DNA of 64,000 nucleotides, from assembly GCA_963755705.1 (NCBI GenBank), contig CAVWKW010000005.1:186001-250000 (forward strand), written 5' to 3'. A model generated the notes under the pieces. That model was not told the origin of the DNA and did no database searches. It was given only the letters and a program-made list of their open reading frames with translations. Below are positions 1-7,600 of this stretch, in pieces. This DNA is from JBARDN01 sp963755705. Its GTDB lineage: Bacteria; Desulfobacterota; Binatia; Binatales; Binataceae. A program made the translations under genes and the position numbers. Position 1 is the first letter of the stretch; the number at the start of each line of letters is the position of its first letter.

Positions 1-869
1 GAATGGTCGGCGGCGAACTCGATTGGCGCGCGCTGCGTGATAAACATGAGGCGGCTCAGATCTTCGGCCGCATCAGCGGGAAGCTGCGCATATTTTTGAG
101 GATTACGATAAAGATTCCACACCTTCTCATCTGGAATCGCGAACCTGAGATCGGCGGTGAAATCCATGCCAAGGCATGGAACGCCGCGCGCGGCGCAAAC
201 TTCTGCGACCTTCGCGGGAGGATCGTCAATCGCGACCGCGGGCGTGTTGCTGCGCGCAACCTCCGCGGAGTTGCTGCCGTAGCGCGCGCGAAAATCCTGA
301 AAACTCTGCGGCACTTTGGTCAGATGATAGAGGATGAAAATACCTTCATCGGCCAGAACGTTCCGCGTAACGTCGTCAATCAACCGCTCCGCGCTCCCCG
401 GATGCTCGCAGTGATACAGGACATGCGAGGCAAAGACGACTCGAAACTCGCGAGCACGCGCCGGCGAGCCGCGCGACCCCAGCAGATCGAGCAGATGCCC
501 CGCGAATGAGTCGCCCGCACGCGCGGAAAAATCCGCGAGCTTGATCGTCCCCGCCGCGTGCGCCGCCGCGAGCGTCGCGAGCGACTCGCCAGTGCGTTCG
601 TCCGCATATTCAGCGCTGTAGTCAGTCGCGCGGATCCTGAAGCCCGGCGCGAACTTCACGCCTGTGAGATATTTGACCAGCGTGTCGCACGGGCCGCATC
701 CGATGTCGGCTATCGTGACGGGACCGTCTCCGGTCAGTACAACCCCCGCGTCGCCGAGACTATTCATAAACGCCGCGTTGATGCGCGCGGTCTTGTCCTT
801 CTCGTCAGTCGCCGCCTTGAACGACGGGTAGATCTCTTCATAGCGGTAACTATCGATCGTGATGCTCAT
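1..869 (-). CDS. Class I SAM-dependent methyltransferase (3' end beyond the window)
   Basis: An open frame runs from an ATG at 869 leftward to the window edge with no stop, so at least 289 residues are present and the C-terminus is missing. Residues 53-60 read IADIGCGP, the glycine-rich SAM-binding motif I of class I methyltransferases, and an acidic residue in RATDYS (about 83) fits motif II. FASHVLYH near residue 150 resembles the post-motif region of small-molecule N/O-methyltransferases. The substrate cannot be told. It is transcribed away from the ankyrin gene, with which it shares a short intergenic region. The fold assignment is firm, the function is not. Confidence 0.75.
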   Translation of the reverse strand, partial: MSITIDSYRYEEIYPSFKAATDEKDKTARINAAFMNSLGDAGVVLTGDGPVTIADIGCGPCDTLVKYLTGVKFAPGFRIRATDYSAEYADERTGESLATLAAAHAAGTIKLADFSARAGDSFAGHLLDLLGSRGSPARAREFRVVFASHVLYHCEHPGSAERLIDDVTRNVLADEGIFILYHLTKVPQSFQDFRARYGSNSAEVARSNTPAVAIDDPPAKVAEVCAARGVPCLGMDFTADLRFAIPDEKVWNLYRNPQKYAQLPADAAEDLSRLMFITQRAPIEFAADH

Positions 870-929
870 TCGATCATAATCTCACAGAGAATCGGCCGGT
901 ACGACTGGTTGTAATTCGGAGGGAGGGTC

Positions 930-1631
930 TTGGTATCGAAAACGAAACTGCTCTCGTTCGTCAAGACGTTCAAGTGGGAGGAAGTCGATGAGGCGCTGGC
1001 GGAAAATCCCGCCATGCTTGAGGTTCGCGACCAACGCGGGCGGAGCTGGCTTCATGTTTGCTGTGGCGTAAATCCGAACGACAAGAAATTGACCCCCCAG
1101 CATAGCGTCAAGACCGCGGCGGTCCTCTTAAAGCGCGGCCTCGAAATCGATCAGGCGGCCTTCACCGAGGGAAAGTGGCAGGCAACTCCACTTTGGTACG
1201 CGATCGCCCGCGGGCAGAACCTGGTGCTGGCTGAGTATCTGCTCAAGCAGGGCGCAAATCCCAACTATTGTCTGTGGGCGGCCGCTTTCAACAACGACCT
1301 CGAAGCGATCAGACTGCTGGTCCGCCATGGCGCCGACGTCAACGACGCGTCCGTTGACGAGTCTCCGTTCCTCGGCGCAATCAAGTGGAGCCATTTCCGC
1401 GCCGCCGAAGAACTGCTGAAGCTCGGCGCCGATGTCAACTACCAGGACTCGCATAAAATGACCGCTCTCCACTACATGCTGAAAAAGGGCAGCGACAAGA
1501 AACACTTCGCGATGCTGCTCGCGCACGGCGCTCGCGGCGATATCAAAAGCAAGGACGGCCTCACGGCCGCCGCGATCATGCGCAAGAAGAAGGATCCGGA
1601 CTTCGCCAAAATGGCGGACCAGCTCCGCTGA
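930..1631 (+). CDS. Ankyrin-repeat protein
   Basis: This 233-residue protein has at least four ankyrin repeats: about residues 84-113 (ATPLWYAIARG...GANPN), 114-139 (LEAIRLLVRHGADVN), 144-171 (SPFLGAIKW...LGADVN) and 176-204 (TALHYML...HGARGD). Ankyrin arrays bind partner proteins and have no catalysis of their own. The start is a TTG at 930, chosen because a strong GGAGGGAGG lies a few bases upstream and no ATG is available in frame. There is no signal peptide, so it is probably cytoplasmic. No neighbour indicates the partner. Confidence 0.8.
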   Translation: MVSKTKLLSFVKTFKWEEVDEALAENPAMLEVRDQRGRSWLHVCCGVNPNDKKLTPQHSVKTAAVLLKRGLEIDQAAFTEGKWQATPLWYAIARGQNLVLAEYLLKQGANPNYCLWAAAFNNDLEAIRLLVRHGADVNDASVDESPFLGAIKWSHFRAAEELLKLGADVNYQDSHKMTALHYMLKKGSDKKHFAMLLAHGARGDIKSKDGLTAAAIMRKKKDPDFAKMADQLR

Positions 1632-1855
1632 TTTCGACCAATCGGGCGATCATTCGGGATGTCCCGAGCGCCGGACATCGACTTGCCCGGACGTGGCCAG
1701 CCAACGTTAGTCGGAAGAGATGAAGCGTTTGATCATTGGTTTCCCCCATCGAAGAGCTTTGCATAACCGGCGTGAGCACTGAAATTCCCTATCCTTGTGA
1801 GGCTGTCGATTTTCTCCGGACGCTCAGTTGTTGTTACCTGTCACGGCACAGGACC

Positions 1856-2046
1856 ATAGTGGCGCGGGCGTCTCGCCCGTGGGAGACGGACGCGCCGCAG
1901 GCGCGCCCTACCAATGAATTCCTCTTCTCAGCGTTGGATGGGTCGGGTGCAATTGTTCTCACGCGCGGGCGCGTCTGCGGCCGATTCATTGGTTGGGCGG
2001 ACCGCTGGCCCGCCGTCTTCCACGGGCGAGACGCCCGCGCCACTAT
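1856..2046. repeat. Inverted-repeat (REP/MITE-like) element in a 614-bp gene-free stretch
   Basis: Two arms of about 65 bp face each other at 1856-1920 and 1982-2046. The outer 27 bases of each arm are perfect reverse complements, beginning ATAGTGGCGCGGGCG; the inner parts match imperfectly down to a shared ACCAATGAAT. Each arm also carries its own small hairpin, CGGGCG-TCT-CGCCCG. Such GC-rich paired palindromes are typical of REP/BIME elements or non-autonomous MITEs. Nothing else convincing is seen in the gene-free stretch 1632-2245. Confidence 0.75.
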
Positions 2047-2245
2047 CACTTTGCTATTTATTGATATACTAAATCCCTTCGCGGAAATCATTCACCACCA
2101 CCCGGAACGAAAGTTAATTGCTCAGGGCGGATTGCGAACCCTCTAGTGCAGACCAGCCCGTGCAATACCCTCGCCACGCCACTTGGACTTCATGGCGGAT
2201 AACGGGCAAACCATTTATCGGCAGTCTTCAATATTCAGCGGACCG

Positions 2246-3130
2246 TCACGAACGCGCCGACCTCAGATGTTCGCTAAACCAGTCGCGCGCCATCTGCGCG
2301 CTCTCGCGGTAGTTCTTCTCATAGATGTCGTAATGCGTTCCGGGGAAAATGTGATACTTCACGATGGTGGTACTGGGTATAGCGTTTTTCGCCGCGAGTC
2401 CTGAATTTTCGCGTCCGCCGTATTCTTCCTCCTCTTGATCGATAATCAGCGTCGGCACCCCGATGTGAGTAGCCGCGACGCGAGGACGATAACGCCACAT
2501 CGTCGTGAAGTCTCCGACACCCTTTAGCGAGTCGGGCTGTTCCTTCGGCCGCGGGATCATCGTGATCTCGCCGTGCGCCATCGCGCTTGCGAGCTTCTGC
2601 ACTTGCTCCATCGGCGCGGCGAATCCCTGCGCGTCCGTAGCCGGACCCATTCCCGGCACCTGGCTCACCACCGCTTTGATTCGTGGATCGGTTCCCGCCA
2701 TATAGATCGCGTGGCCGCCGCCAAAGCTCGAACCCCAGATTCCTATTCGATTCGGATCTACCATCGGTTCCGCGATTAGGTAGTCCAGTGCGTTGTGGAT
2801 ATCGCGATTCTGATCGAGCGGATCGACTACTTCTCTGACCTGCATGGCCCGAACATTTACAAAGCCATCCGCGTCGGCAGCGGGTTGCTTTTCTGGAGTG
2901 ATCAGCCGAGCGTCGCTTTCAAACCATCCGCGATAGTCGAACGTCAGGCAAACGAACCCGCCTTTGCAGAAATATGGCGCGTAGGTCGAGCTGAGATGAG
3001 ATTTCGGGCCGCCCCATCCATGACAGAGAAGTATTGCCGGCCTCTTTTCGCCGTCGCGAAGGTCGTCGGGCACAAACAGATCCGCGGCAAGCCGCGTGCC
3101 CTCGCTCCAGATAGTCACTTCGTTTTTCAT
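2246..3130 (-). CDS. Alpha/beta hydrolase (dienelactone hydrolase / S15-like)
   Basis: This 294-residue serine hydrolase has an oxyanion-hole motif LLCHGWGG at about residues 34-41 and a nucleophile elbow GSSFGG at 133-138 with Ser135 as nucleophile. The acid is probably Asp in LIIDQEEEE and the base His in GTHYDIY near the C-terminus. It resembles dienelactone hydrolases and X-Pro-dipeptidyl-peptidase-like esterases that act on small esters or lactones. No signal peptide is present, so it is cytoplasmic. It precedes, on the same strand, nothing obviously co-transcribed; the SDR gene lies 61 bp upstream and may share its transcript. The substrate is unknown. Confidence 0.85.
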   Translation of the reverse strand: MKNEVTIWSEGTRLAADLFVPDDLRDGEKRPAILLCHGWGGPKSHLSSTYAPYFCKGGFVCLTFDYRGWFESDARLITPEKQPAADADGFVNVRAMQVREVVDPLDQNRDIHNALDYLIAEPMVDPNRIGIWGSSFGGGHAIYMAGTDPRIKAVVSQVPGMGPATDAQGFAAPMEQVQKLASAMAHGEITMIPRPKEQPDSLKGVGDFTTMWRYRPRVAATHIGVPTLIIDQEEEEYGGRENSGLAAKNAIPSTTIVKYHIFPGTHYDIYEKNYRESAQMARDWFSEHLRSARS

Positions 3131-3191
3131 AGTCTTGTCCTTTTGCGATGCAGATAGTCACTTGGCCGCTACGAGCAGCTCTCGCGGCGCA

Positions 3192-4028
3192 TCATACGTC
3201 TTTCATGATCCGGTCGAAGCGGTTCCTGATGTACTGCGCGGTATCCTTGTGCGGAATGATGTAGAGCTTTCCCAGGCCGATTCCTTCCTCGAATACAGTG
3301 TCGGCAATCTCCGCCGGAGAAGTAGCCTGTTGGATAAACTTCTGCATCCGCTCCCACGCCTTCGCCATTTCCGGAGTCGGCGGTTGTGCAACCGTCTTGT
3401 TCTGGAGATTTTCCGGCCGGTTGCGGCCCGACTCGTTGATTCGGGTATTCACCCAGCTCGGACAGAGCACCGACGCCTTGATCGGCGCGTGAGTCCGCTC
3501 GAACTCCAGCGCCAATTGTTCGGTCAGCGCAACGACCGCATGCTTCGTCGTCGCATATGACGCGCTATGATGCCCCCGCACCAGACCCGCAATCGAAGCA
3601 GTGTTGATCACGTGTGCCGGCCGATTCTGTTTCAGCATGATCGGCACGAAAGTCCGGATGCCGTGAATCACACCCCACAGATTGACCCCGATCACCCACG
3701 TCCAGTCCTCGAGCGTGCTTTCCCAAACGGTAGTGCCCGCGCCGACTCCAGCGTTGTTGAACAGAACCTCGGCACTGCCGAAAGTGTCAAGCGTCTTTTT
3801 GGCCAGACGCTCGATCTCCTCGGGCCGAGACACGTCGGTGACCACGCCGATCACATTATCCTTCCCTTGCGCCAGCTCGTCGCGCGTCGCTTCGAGCACC
3901 TTCTGCTCGACGTCGGCAAGCACGACATTCATCCCCTCGGCGCAACATCGTGCGGCCATAGCCTTACCGATCCCGCTGGCGCCGCCGGTCACGACCGCCG
4001 TCTTTCCCTTGAGCTCCTGTATAGTCAT
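3192..4028 (-). CDS. Short-chain dehydrogenase/reductase (SDR)
   Basis: A classical SDR of 278 residues. The cofactor motif TGGASGIG is at residues 14-21, NNAG at 91-94, the catalytic Ser in NTAS near 145, and YATTK at 158-162 supplies Tyr158 and Lys162. Asp39 after the second strand (VVLADV) suggests NAD(H) preference. It would oxidise or reduce a hydroxyl/keto group of a small metabolite. The gene is on the same strand as the downstream hydrolase, 61 bp apart, so the two may form a small operon. The substrate is not identifiable from sequence. Confidence 0.9.
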   Translation of the reverse strand: MTIQELKGKTAVVTGGASGIGKAMAARCCAEGMNVVLADVEQKVLEATRDELAQGKDNVIGVVTDVSRPEEIERLAKKTLDTFGSAEVLFNNAGVGAGTTVWESTLEDWTWVIGVNLWGVIHGIRTFVPIMLKQNRPAHVINTASIAGLVRGHHSASYATTKHAVVALTEQLALEFERTHAPIKASVLCPSWVNTRINESGRNRPENLQNKTVAQPPTPEMAKAWERMQKFIQQATSPAEIADTVFEEGIGLGKLYIIPHKDTAQYIRNRFDRIMKDV

Positions 4029-4213
4029 CTATTGCTTCCGCCTCCGACGCGACCAGACTTCGAACGCACACTCATCGGCCGCCCTTCGATGCTATTAGCA
4101 TCCGCTTGCGTCGCCCAAGTCAACGACATGGAATGTTCCAAGCCCTTGAACGCGAATGGCGAACGCCACGTGACATTAGTATTCTGGCGCACGGTTTAGG
4201 AGCTGTCATAACG

Positions 4214-4600
4214 ATGAGCATTGACGATGGATTTCCAGATCAGCCGTCGGCGAACGTCCACTTCGACAAAGTGAAGGCGCGGCAAGCCGCGCGCGATCCT
4301 GGACGGCCCGGCGAACAGTGTCGTGCGAAACCGAATGCATACACGCCGATCATCGACCGCGCTCGCTGCGAAGCGAAGGCAGACTGTGTCGCTGTGTGCC
4401 CCTACGGAGTCTTCGAGGTCCGTCGGATCGACGACGAGGACTTTCGCGGCCTGTCGTTCTTCGCGCGACTCAAAAGTCGCGCTCATAAAAAGCTTACTGC
4501 CTATACGCCCCGCTCCGATGCCTGCCAGGCCTGCGGCCTGTGCGTAGTCGCCTGCCCCGAAAAAGCGATCACGCTGATCCCTCAAACGCAGCGGCCGTGA
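4214..4600 (+). CDS. 7Fe-type ferredoxin
   Basis: The protein has 128 residues from the ATG at 4214, which is preceded by AGGAG at about 4198; a longer upstream frame exists but lacks a site. The first cluster motif is C52-x5-C58-x3-C62-P and the second C104-x2-C107-x2-C110-x3-C114-P. Seven cysteines in this spacing fit one [3Fe-4S] and one [4Fe-4S] cluster, as in 7Fe ferredoxins, where C62 and C114 each serve the opposite cluster. It is a likely electron donor for an oxygenase or dehydrogenase in this catabolic neighbourhood. The N-terminal 45 residues are extra and lack a known domain. Confidence 0.85.
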   Translation: MSIDDGFPDQPSANVHFDKVKARQAARDPGRPGEQCRAKPNAYTPIIDRARCEAKADCVAVCPYGVFEVRRIDDEDFRGLSFFARLKSRAHKKLTAYTPRSDACQACGLCVVACPEKAITLIPQTQRP

Positions 4601-4644
4601 CGCCGTCGCCTTGCGGCGCGAAGGCATAGGGCCTATATCGGAAT

Positions 4645-4680
4645 TAATCGGACGCCGAGGATGCTCGGCGACTCCGATTA
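4645..4680 (+). other. Strong hairpin between ferredoxin and VOC genes
   Basis: TAATCGGA at 4645-4652 pairs with TCCGATTA at 4673-4680, and GCCGAG pairs with CTCGGC around a GATG loop, giving about 14 base pairs with a small internal bulge. There is no run of T after it. It ends only six bases before the GGAG of the next gene (start 4699), so it may be an mRNA-stability or translation-control hairpin rather than a terminator. Confidence 0.6.
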
Positions 4681-4698
4681 ACAAATGGAGTGCTCCAT

Positions 4699-5310
4699 AT
4701 GAAAACCGAAGCGTCACCGCGTGCGATCGCCCCCAGCAAATTCGCGCACGTCGTTTACAAAACCCACAAGTTCGCCGAGATGATCGACTGGTATATCAAG
4801 GTCTTCGACGCAAAGGTGCAGCATCGCGATGACCGCCTTGCGTTTCTGACCTACGACTCCGAGCATCATCGCTTCGCGTTTATCAACCTGGGCCAGACTG
4901 GCGGCGAACGAGCACGGCGCGACGATGACGCGGGAGTGCATCACGTCGCCTACACCTGGAAAAATCTCGGCGAGCTTCTCGAAACCTACCGGCGCTTGAA
5001 GAGCTGCGGAATCGTGCCTGCGCAACCGATTCGCCACGGACTGACGCTCTCGTTCTACTACGCGGATCCGGACAAGAACATGATGGAGTTTCAAATCGAT
5101 CTGATGGAGCCGAAGGCCGCCAATGATTTCATGGCCGGTCCCGCGTTTGCGGCCAATCCGATCGGAGAACGTTTCGACCCCGACGAACTACTCGCCCGCT
5201 TCGACGCGGGCCAGCCGGTGGACAATCTGATCTTCCGATCCGATCAGGCCGAGAGCGCCGGAACGGCGTACGCTCGGAATGGTGCCGCCGACAAACGAAC
5301 CCACGGATAA
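4699..5310 (+). CDS. VOC-family (glyoxalase / extradiol dioxygenase-like) protein
   Basis: A 203-residue protein of the vicinal-oxygen-chelate fold. His17 (FAHVVY), His82 (VHHVAY) and Glu130 (MMEFQID) occupy the usual metal-ligand positions of type I extradiol dioxygenases and related lyases. The ADPDKNMMEF segment is typical of the family. I chose the ATG at 4699, with GGAG at 4687, over a GTG three codons earlier. The C-terminal 70 residues extend beyond one VOC domain. With a neighbouring ferredoxin it fits ring-cleavage or aldehyde metabolism, but the substrate is unknown. Confidence 0.8.
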   Translation: MKTEASPRAIAPSKFAHVVYKTHKFAEMIDWYIKVFDAKVQHRDDRLAFLTYDSEHHRFAFINLGQTGGERARRDDDAGVHHVAYTWKNLGELLETYRRLKSCGIVPAQPIRHGLTLSFYYADPDKNMMEFQIDLMEPKAANDFMAGPAFAANPIGERFDPDELLARFDAGQPVDNLIFRSDQAESAGTAYARNGAADKRTHG

Positions 5311-5331
5311 AACGAACCCACGAATCAATAA

Positions 5332-5347
5332 TGTTTCACGTGAAACG
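5332..5347. other. parS-like centromere site
   Basis: The 16-mer TGTTTCACGTGAAACG matches the chromosomal ParB-binding consensus TGTTTCACGTGAAACA at 15 of 16 positions and is palindromic apart from the last base pair. It sits in the non-coding gap between the VOC gene and a GNAT gene. parS sites load ParB for chromosome segregation and usually lie in the origin-proximal part of the chromosome. parA, parB and dnaA are not in the window. Confidence 0.75.
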
Positions 5348-5450
5348 TGATACCGCGAAGAATACCTAGTCGCCATATACCTATTGCTTCCTGGGAATCT
5401 GGGCGCGCAATGAGATATTCCACTGATACGCCGTATGCGAGGATGTATAG

Positions 5451-6077
5451 GTGAGTGAGAAGATAGTACTGCTCCCTGATTCGCAAATTCCCGCGGCCGC
5501 GGCGACGCTCGCGCGCGCGTTTCAGAACGATCCCCTGATGGCCTACACCATCCCCGATCCGGCCGAACGCGCGCGGCTGCTGCCGGATGTGTACGCGCCG
5601 ATGCTCCGCTTCGGATTCCTCGCGGGCGAAGTCTATACGGCCGCGAACGCGCCAGACGGCGTCGCGCTCTGGCTGCGGCCGAACGCGAAATGGACGCGCG
5701 AGAATATCGAAGCGTCGGGGATGCATCTGCTCGCGAACCTCATCGGCAACGACGCGTATCAGCGCTATCGCGAAGTAGTAGGACGCGAATGGCGGGCGCG
5801 CGAACGCGACATGACCGAGGCTTGCTGGTACTTGCTGTTGCTCGGCGTCGAGCCGAGCGCTCAACGGCGCGGACTCGGCGGCGCATTGATGCACCCGATC
5901 CTCGAACGCGCCGACGCGGAACAACTCCCGTGCTACCTCGAGACCGAGAACCAGCGCAACCTCGCGTTCTATCTAAAACAGGGCTTCGATATGATCGTGA
6001 ACGGAGAGGAGGCCGGAATCAGCGGTGTCCGCTTCTGGACCTTCCGCCGCATGCCAAAAACGCTGAAAGGAAATTGA
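5451..6077 (+). CDS. GNAT-family N-acetyltransferase
   Basis: A 208-residue acetyltransferase. The region LLLLGVEPSAQRRGLGGALM (about 130-149) contains the beta4 strand and the acetyl-CoA pyrophosphate loop QRRGLGG of GNAT motif A; NLAFYLKQGF is the conserved motif B with the family's Tyr. The start is a GTG at 5451; no better ATG exists before the conserved N-terminus. Members of this subgroup acetylate small amines, including antibiotics and polyamines, but the substrate cannot be deduced. It lies 17 bp upstream of the MetX-like gene and may be co-transcribed with it. Confidence 0.88.
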   Translation: MSEKIVLLPDSQIPAAAATLARAFQNDPLMAYTIPDPAERARLLPDVYAPMLRFGFLAGEVYTAANAPDGVALWLRPNAKWTRENIEASGMHLLANLIGNDAYQRYREVVGREWRARERDMTEACWYLLLLGVEPSAQRRGLGGALMHPILERADAEQLPCYLETENQRNLAFYLKQGFDMIVNGEEAGISGVRFWTFRRMPKTLKGN

Positions 6078-6094
6078 GGCCTGGCGAGTAAACC

Positions 6095-7141
6095 ATGGCA
6101 GATGAAAACGGACTCGGGGTAGTCGAAGCAAAAGATTTCTCGGCCAGAAACTTCCGCCTTGAAAACGGCGAGGTCCTGCCCGAGCTCAAGCTCGCGTACG
6201 AGACCTATGGAACTCTGGCGCCGAACGGGCGCAACGCGATCCTCGTCACCCATGGCTACACCTCGAGCCAGCACGCGGCCGGACTCGACGCTAATGGCGA
6301 GACCGGATGGTGGGACGGACTTATCGGACCGGGCAAGGCGATCGACACCAATAAATATTTCGTCGTGTCGTCGAACATGCTCGGATCCTCGCACGGTTCC
6401 ACCGCGCCCGCGAGCATCAATCCGAGAATCGGCAAACCGTATGGTCCGGATTTTCCGGACTACACTTTGGTTGACATTGTCAGCGCGCAGCGCGCGATGC
6501 TCGACGCGCTCGGCGTGAAGCATCTGGTTGCGGTCGCGGGTCCGTCGTTCGGCGGCTACCAGGCTTTTCAATGGGGGGTTACGTTTCCCGACGCGATGAG
6601 CAGCATCGTCCCGGTAGTCACGGAGCCGAAAGCAACCGAGGGCGGCCGGATGGTCGCCGATCTGCGGGCGCGGTTTGCCGGGGCTCCCGGATGGAACGGC
6701 GGCCATCATTACGGCAACGCGGCGATGCGCGGTTTCATGACCGAGCTGCGCATCGCGACGCTCAAGCGCTACGGTATCGAGGCTGACCTCGCCGCGAGGT
6801 TTCCCGATCCGGCCAAGCGCGAGGCCGCGATCCGTCAGCTCGCGGAAAAGTGGGCGACAGTCTTCGATCCCAATTCGCTGATCGCGCTGGCGCAGGCGCG
6901 CTCGCATTACAACGCCGAGAAGGACTTCGCGAAGATCCGCGCGAAAGTGCTCTACGTGCTGTCGCGCACCGACAAGCTGTTTCCGCCGAGCATCGCGCCG
7001 GTCGTAATGGCGAAACTGACGGCGGCCGGGGTTGATGCGACTTACTTCGAGATCGACAGCGACAAGGGCCATCTTGCGAGCCACTCCGACTGGCAGAAAT
7101 GGGATCGCGTGCTGCGTGATTTTCTGCAGCGCCTGGACTGA
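6095..7141 (+). CDS. MetX-like alpha/beta hydrolase (homoserine O-acyltransferase family)
   Basis: A 348-residue protein of the homoserine acetyltransferase fold. The nucleophile elbow is GPSFGGYQAFQW with Ser151. The oxyanion region VTHGYTSS is at 51-58. The catalytic Asp is in SRTDKLFPPS and the His in DKGHLASHSDW near the C-terminus. True MetX acetylates or succinylates homoserine; family members without the methionine context are often esterases or acyltransferases. Here the flanking genes are catabolic and no other methionine gene is nearby, so the precise activity is open. It follows the GNAT gene by 17 bp. Confidence 0.85.
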   Translation: MADENGLGVVEAKDFSARNFRLENGEVLPELKLAYETYGTLAPNGRNAILVTHGYTSSQHAAGLDANGETGWWDGLIGPGKAIDTNKYFVVSSNMLGSSHGSTAPASINPRIGKPYGPDFPDYTLVDIVSAQRAMLDALGVKHLVAVAGPSFGGYQAFQWGVTFPDAMSSIVPVVTEPKATEGGRMVADLRARFAGAPGWNGGHHYGNAAMRGFMTELRIATLKRYGIEADLAARFPDPAKREAAIRQLAEKWATVFDPNSLIALAQARSHYNAEKDFAKIRAKVLYVLSRTDKLFPPSIAPVVMAKLTAAGVDATYFEIDSDKGHLASHSDWQKWDRVLRDFLQRLD

Positions 7142-7222
7142 GCCGGATTTCAACTCGCGAATGGTGCGCCGCTCTGCGTAATCTTCGTACGGTGATCAAA
7201 GGCGGCGCGAGAGCAGCACCCC

Positions 7223-7600
7223 TCACCCGCGCGGCGCAACCTTCGCGCGCCAGAGGATGCCTCTGGTCTCGCCGGTGCGCATCGCGTCGAAGAGATTGGC
7301 GCCGGCCGTGAGCGTCTCGAAGCCTACGATCCAGAGTTCATCCTGATCGGCGCCCGCTAATGCGCAGGCGACGGGTTGGCCTGCTGGCGTCACGACGCGT
7401 GCAGTCAGGCGGCCGGCGGAATCGTAACGCAGGACGCCTTCGCCGCCCACCGGACAGCAGGCCCAGACGCCGCCGGCCCGATCACCCGTCATGCCGTCGG
7501 TAGTAAGTCTTACGAATGGCCGAGGCTCACTGAGATCTCCGTCGAGTGAGATTCGGCATTGCACGACGCGGCCGCGCATCGTTTCGGCCAGATAGAGCAT
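7223..7600 (-). CDS. C-terminal half of the SMP-30 lactonase domain, out of frame with its N-terminal half
   Basis: These 125 codons continue the SMP-30/gluconolactonase beta-propeller begun in the neighbouring long frame but in another phase. When frames are joined near 7631-7638, the reading becomes SPNGLVISPDG then MLYLAE, the diagnostic blade motif of SMP-30 proteins. Later blades are visible in GVWACCPVGGEGVLRYD and AGADQDELWIVGFE. The ATG at 7600 is internal to the domain and probably not a real start. I treat it as the displaced 3' part of the gene starting at 9720. Convergent with the MetX-like gene, 82 bp away. Confidence 0.6.
   Translation of the reverse strand: MLYLAETMRGRVVQCRISLDGDLSEPRPFVRLTTDGMTGDRAGGVWACCPVGGEGVLRYDSAGRLTARVVTPAGQPVACALAGADQDELWIVGFETLTAGANLFDAMRTGETRGILWRAKVAPRG

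Noticed and set aside
5969..7153. 394-codon minus-strand frame opposite the MetX-like gene
   Set aside because: Low-complexity, arginine-rich translation typical of antisense frames in high-GC DNA.
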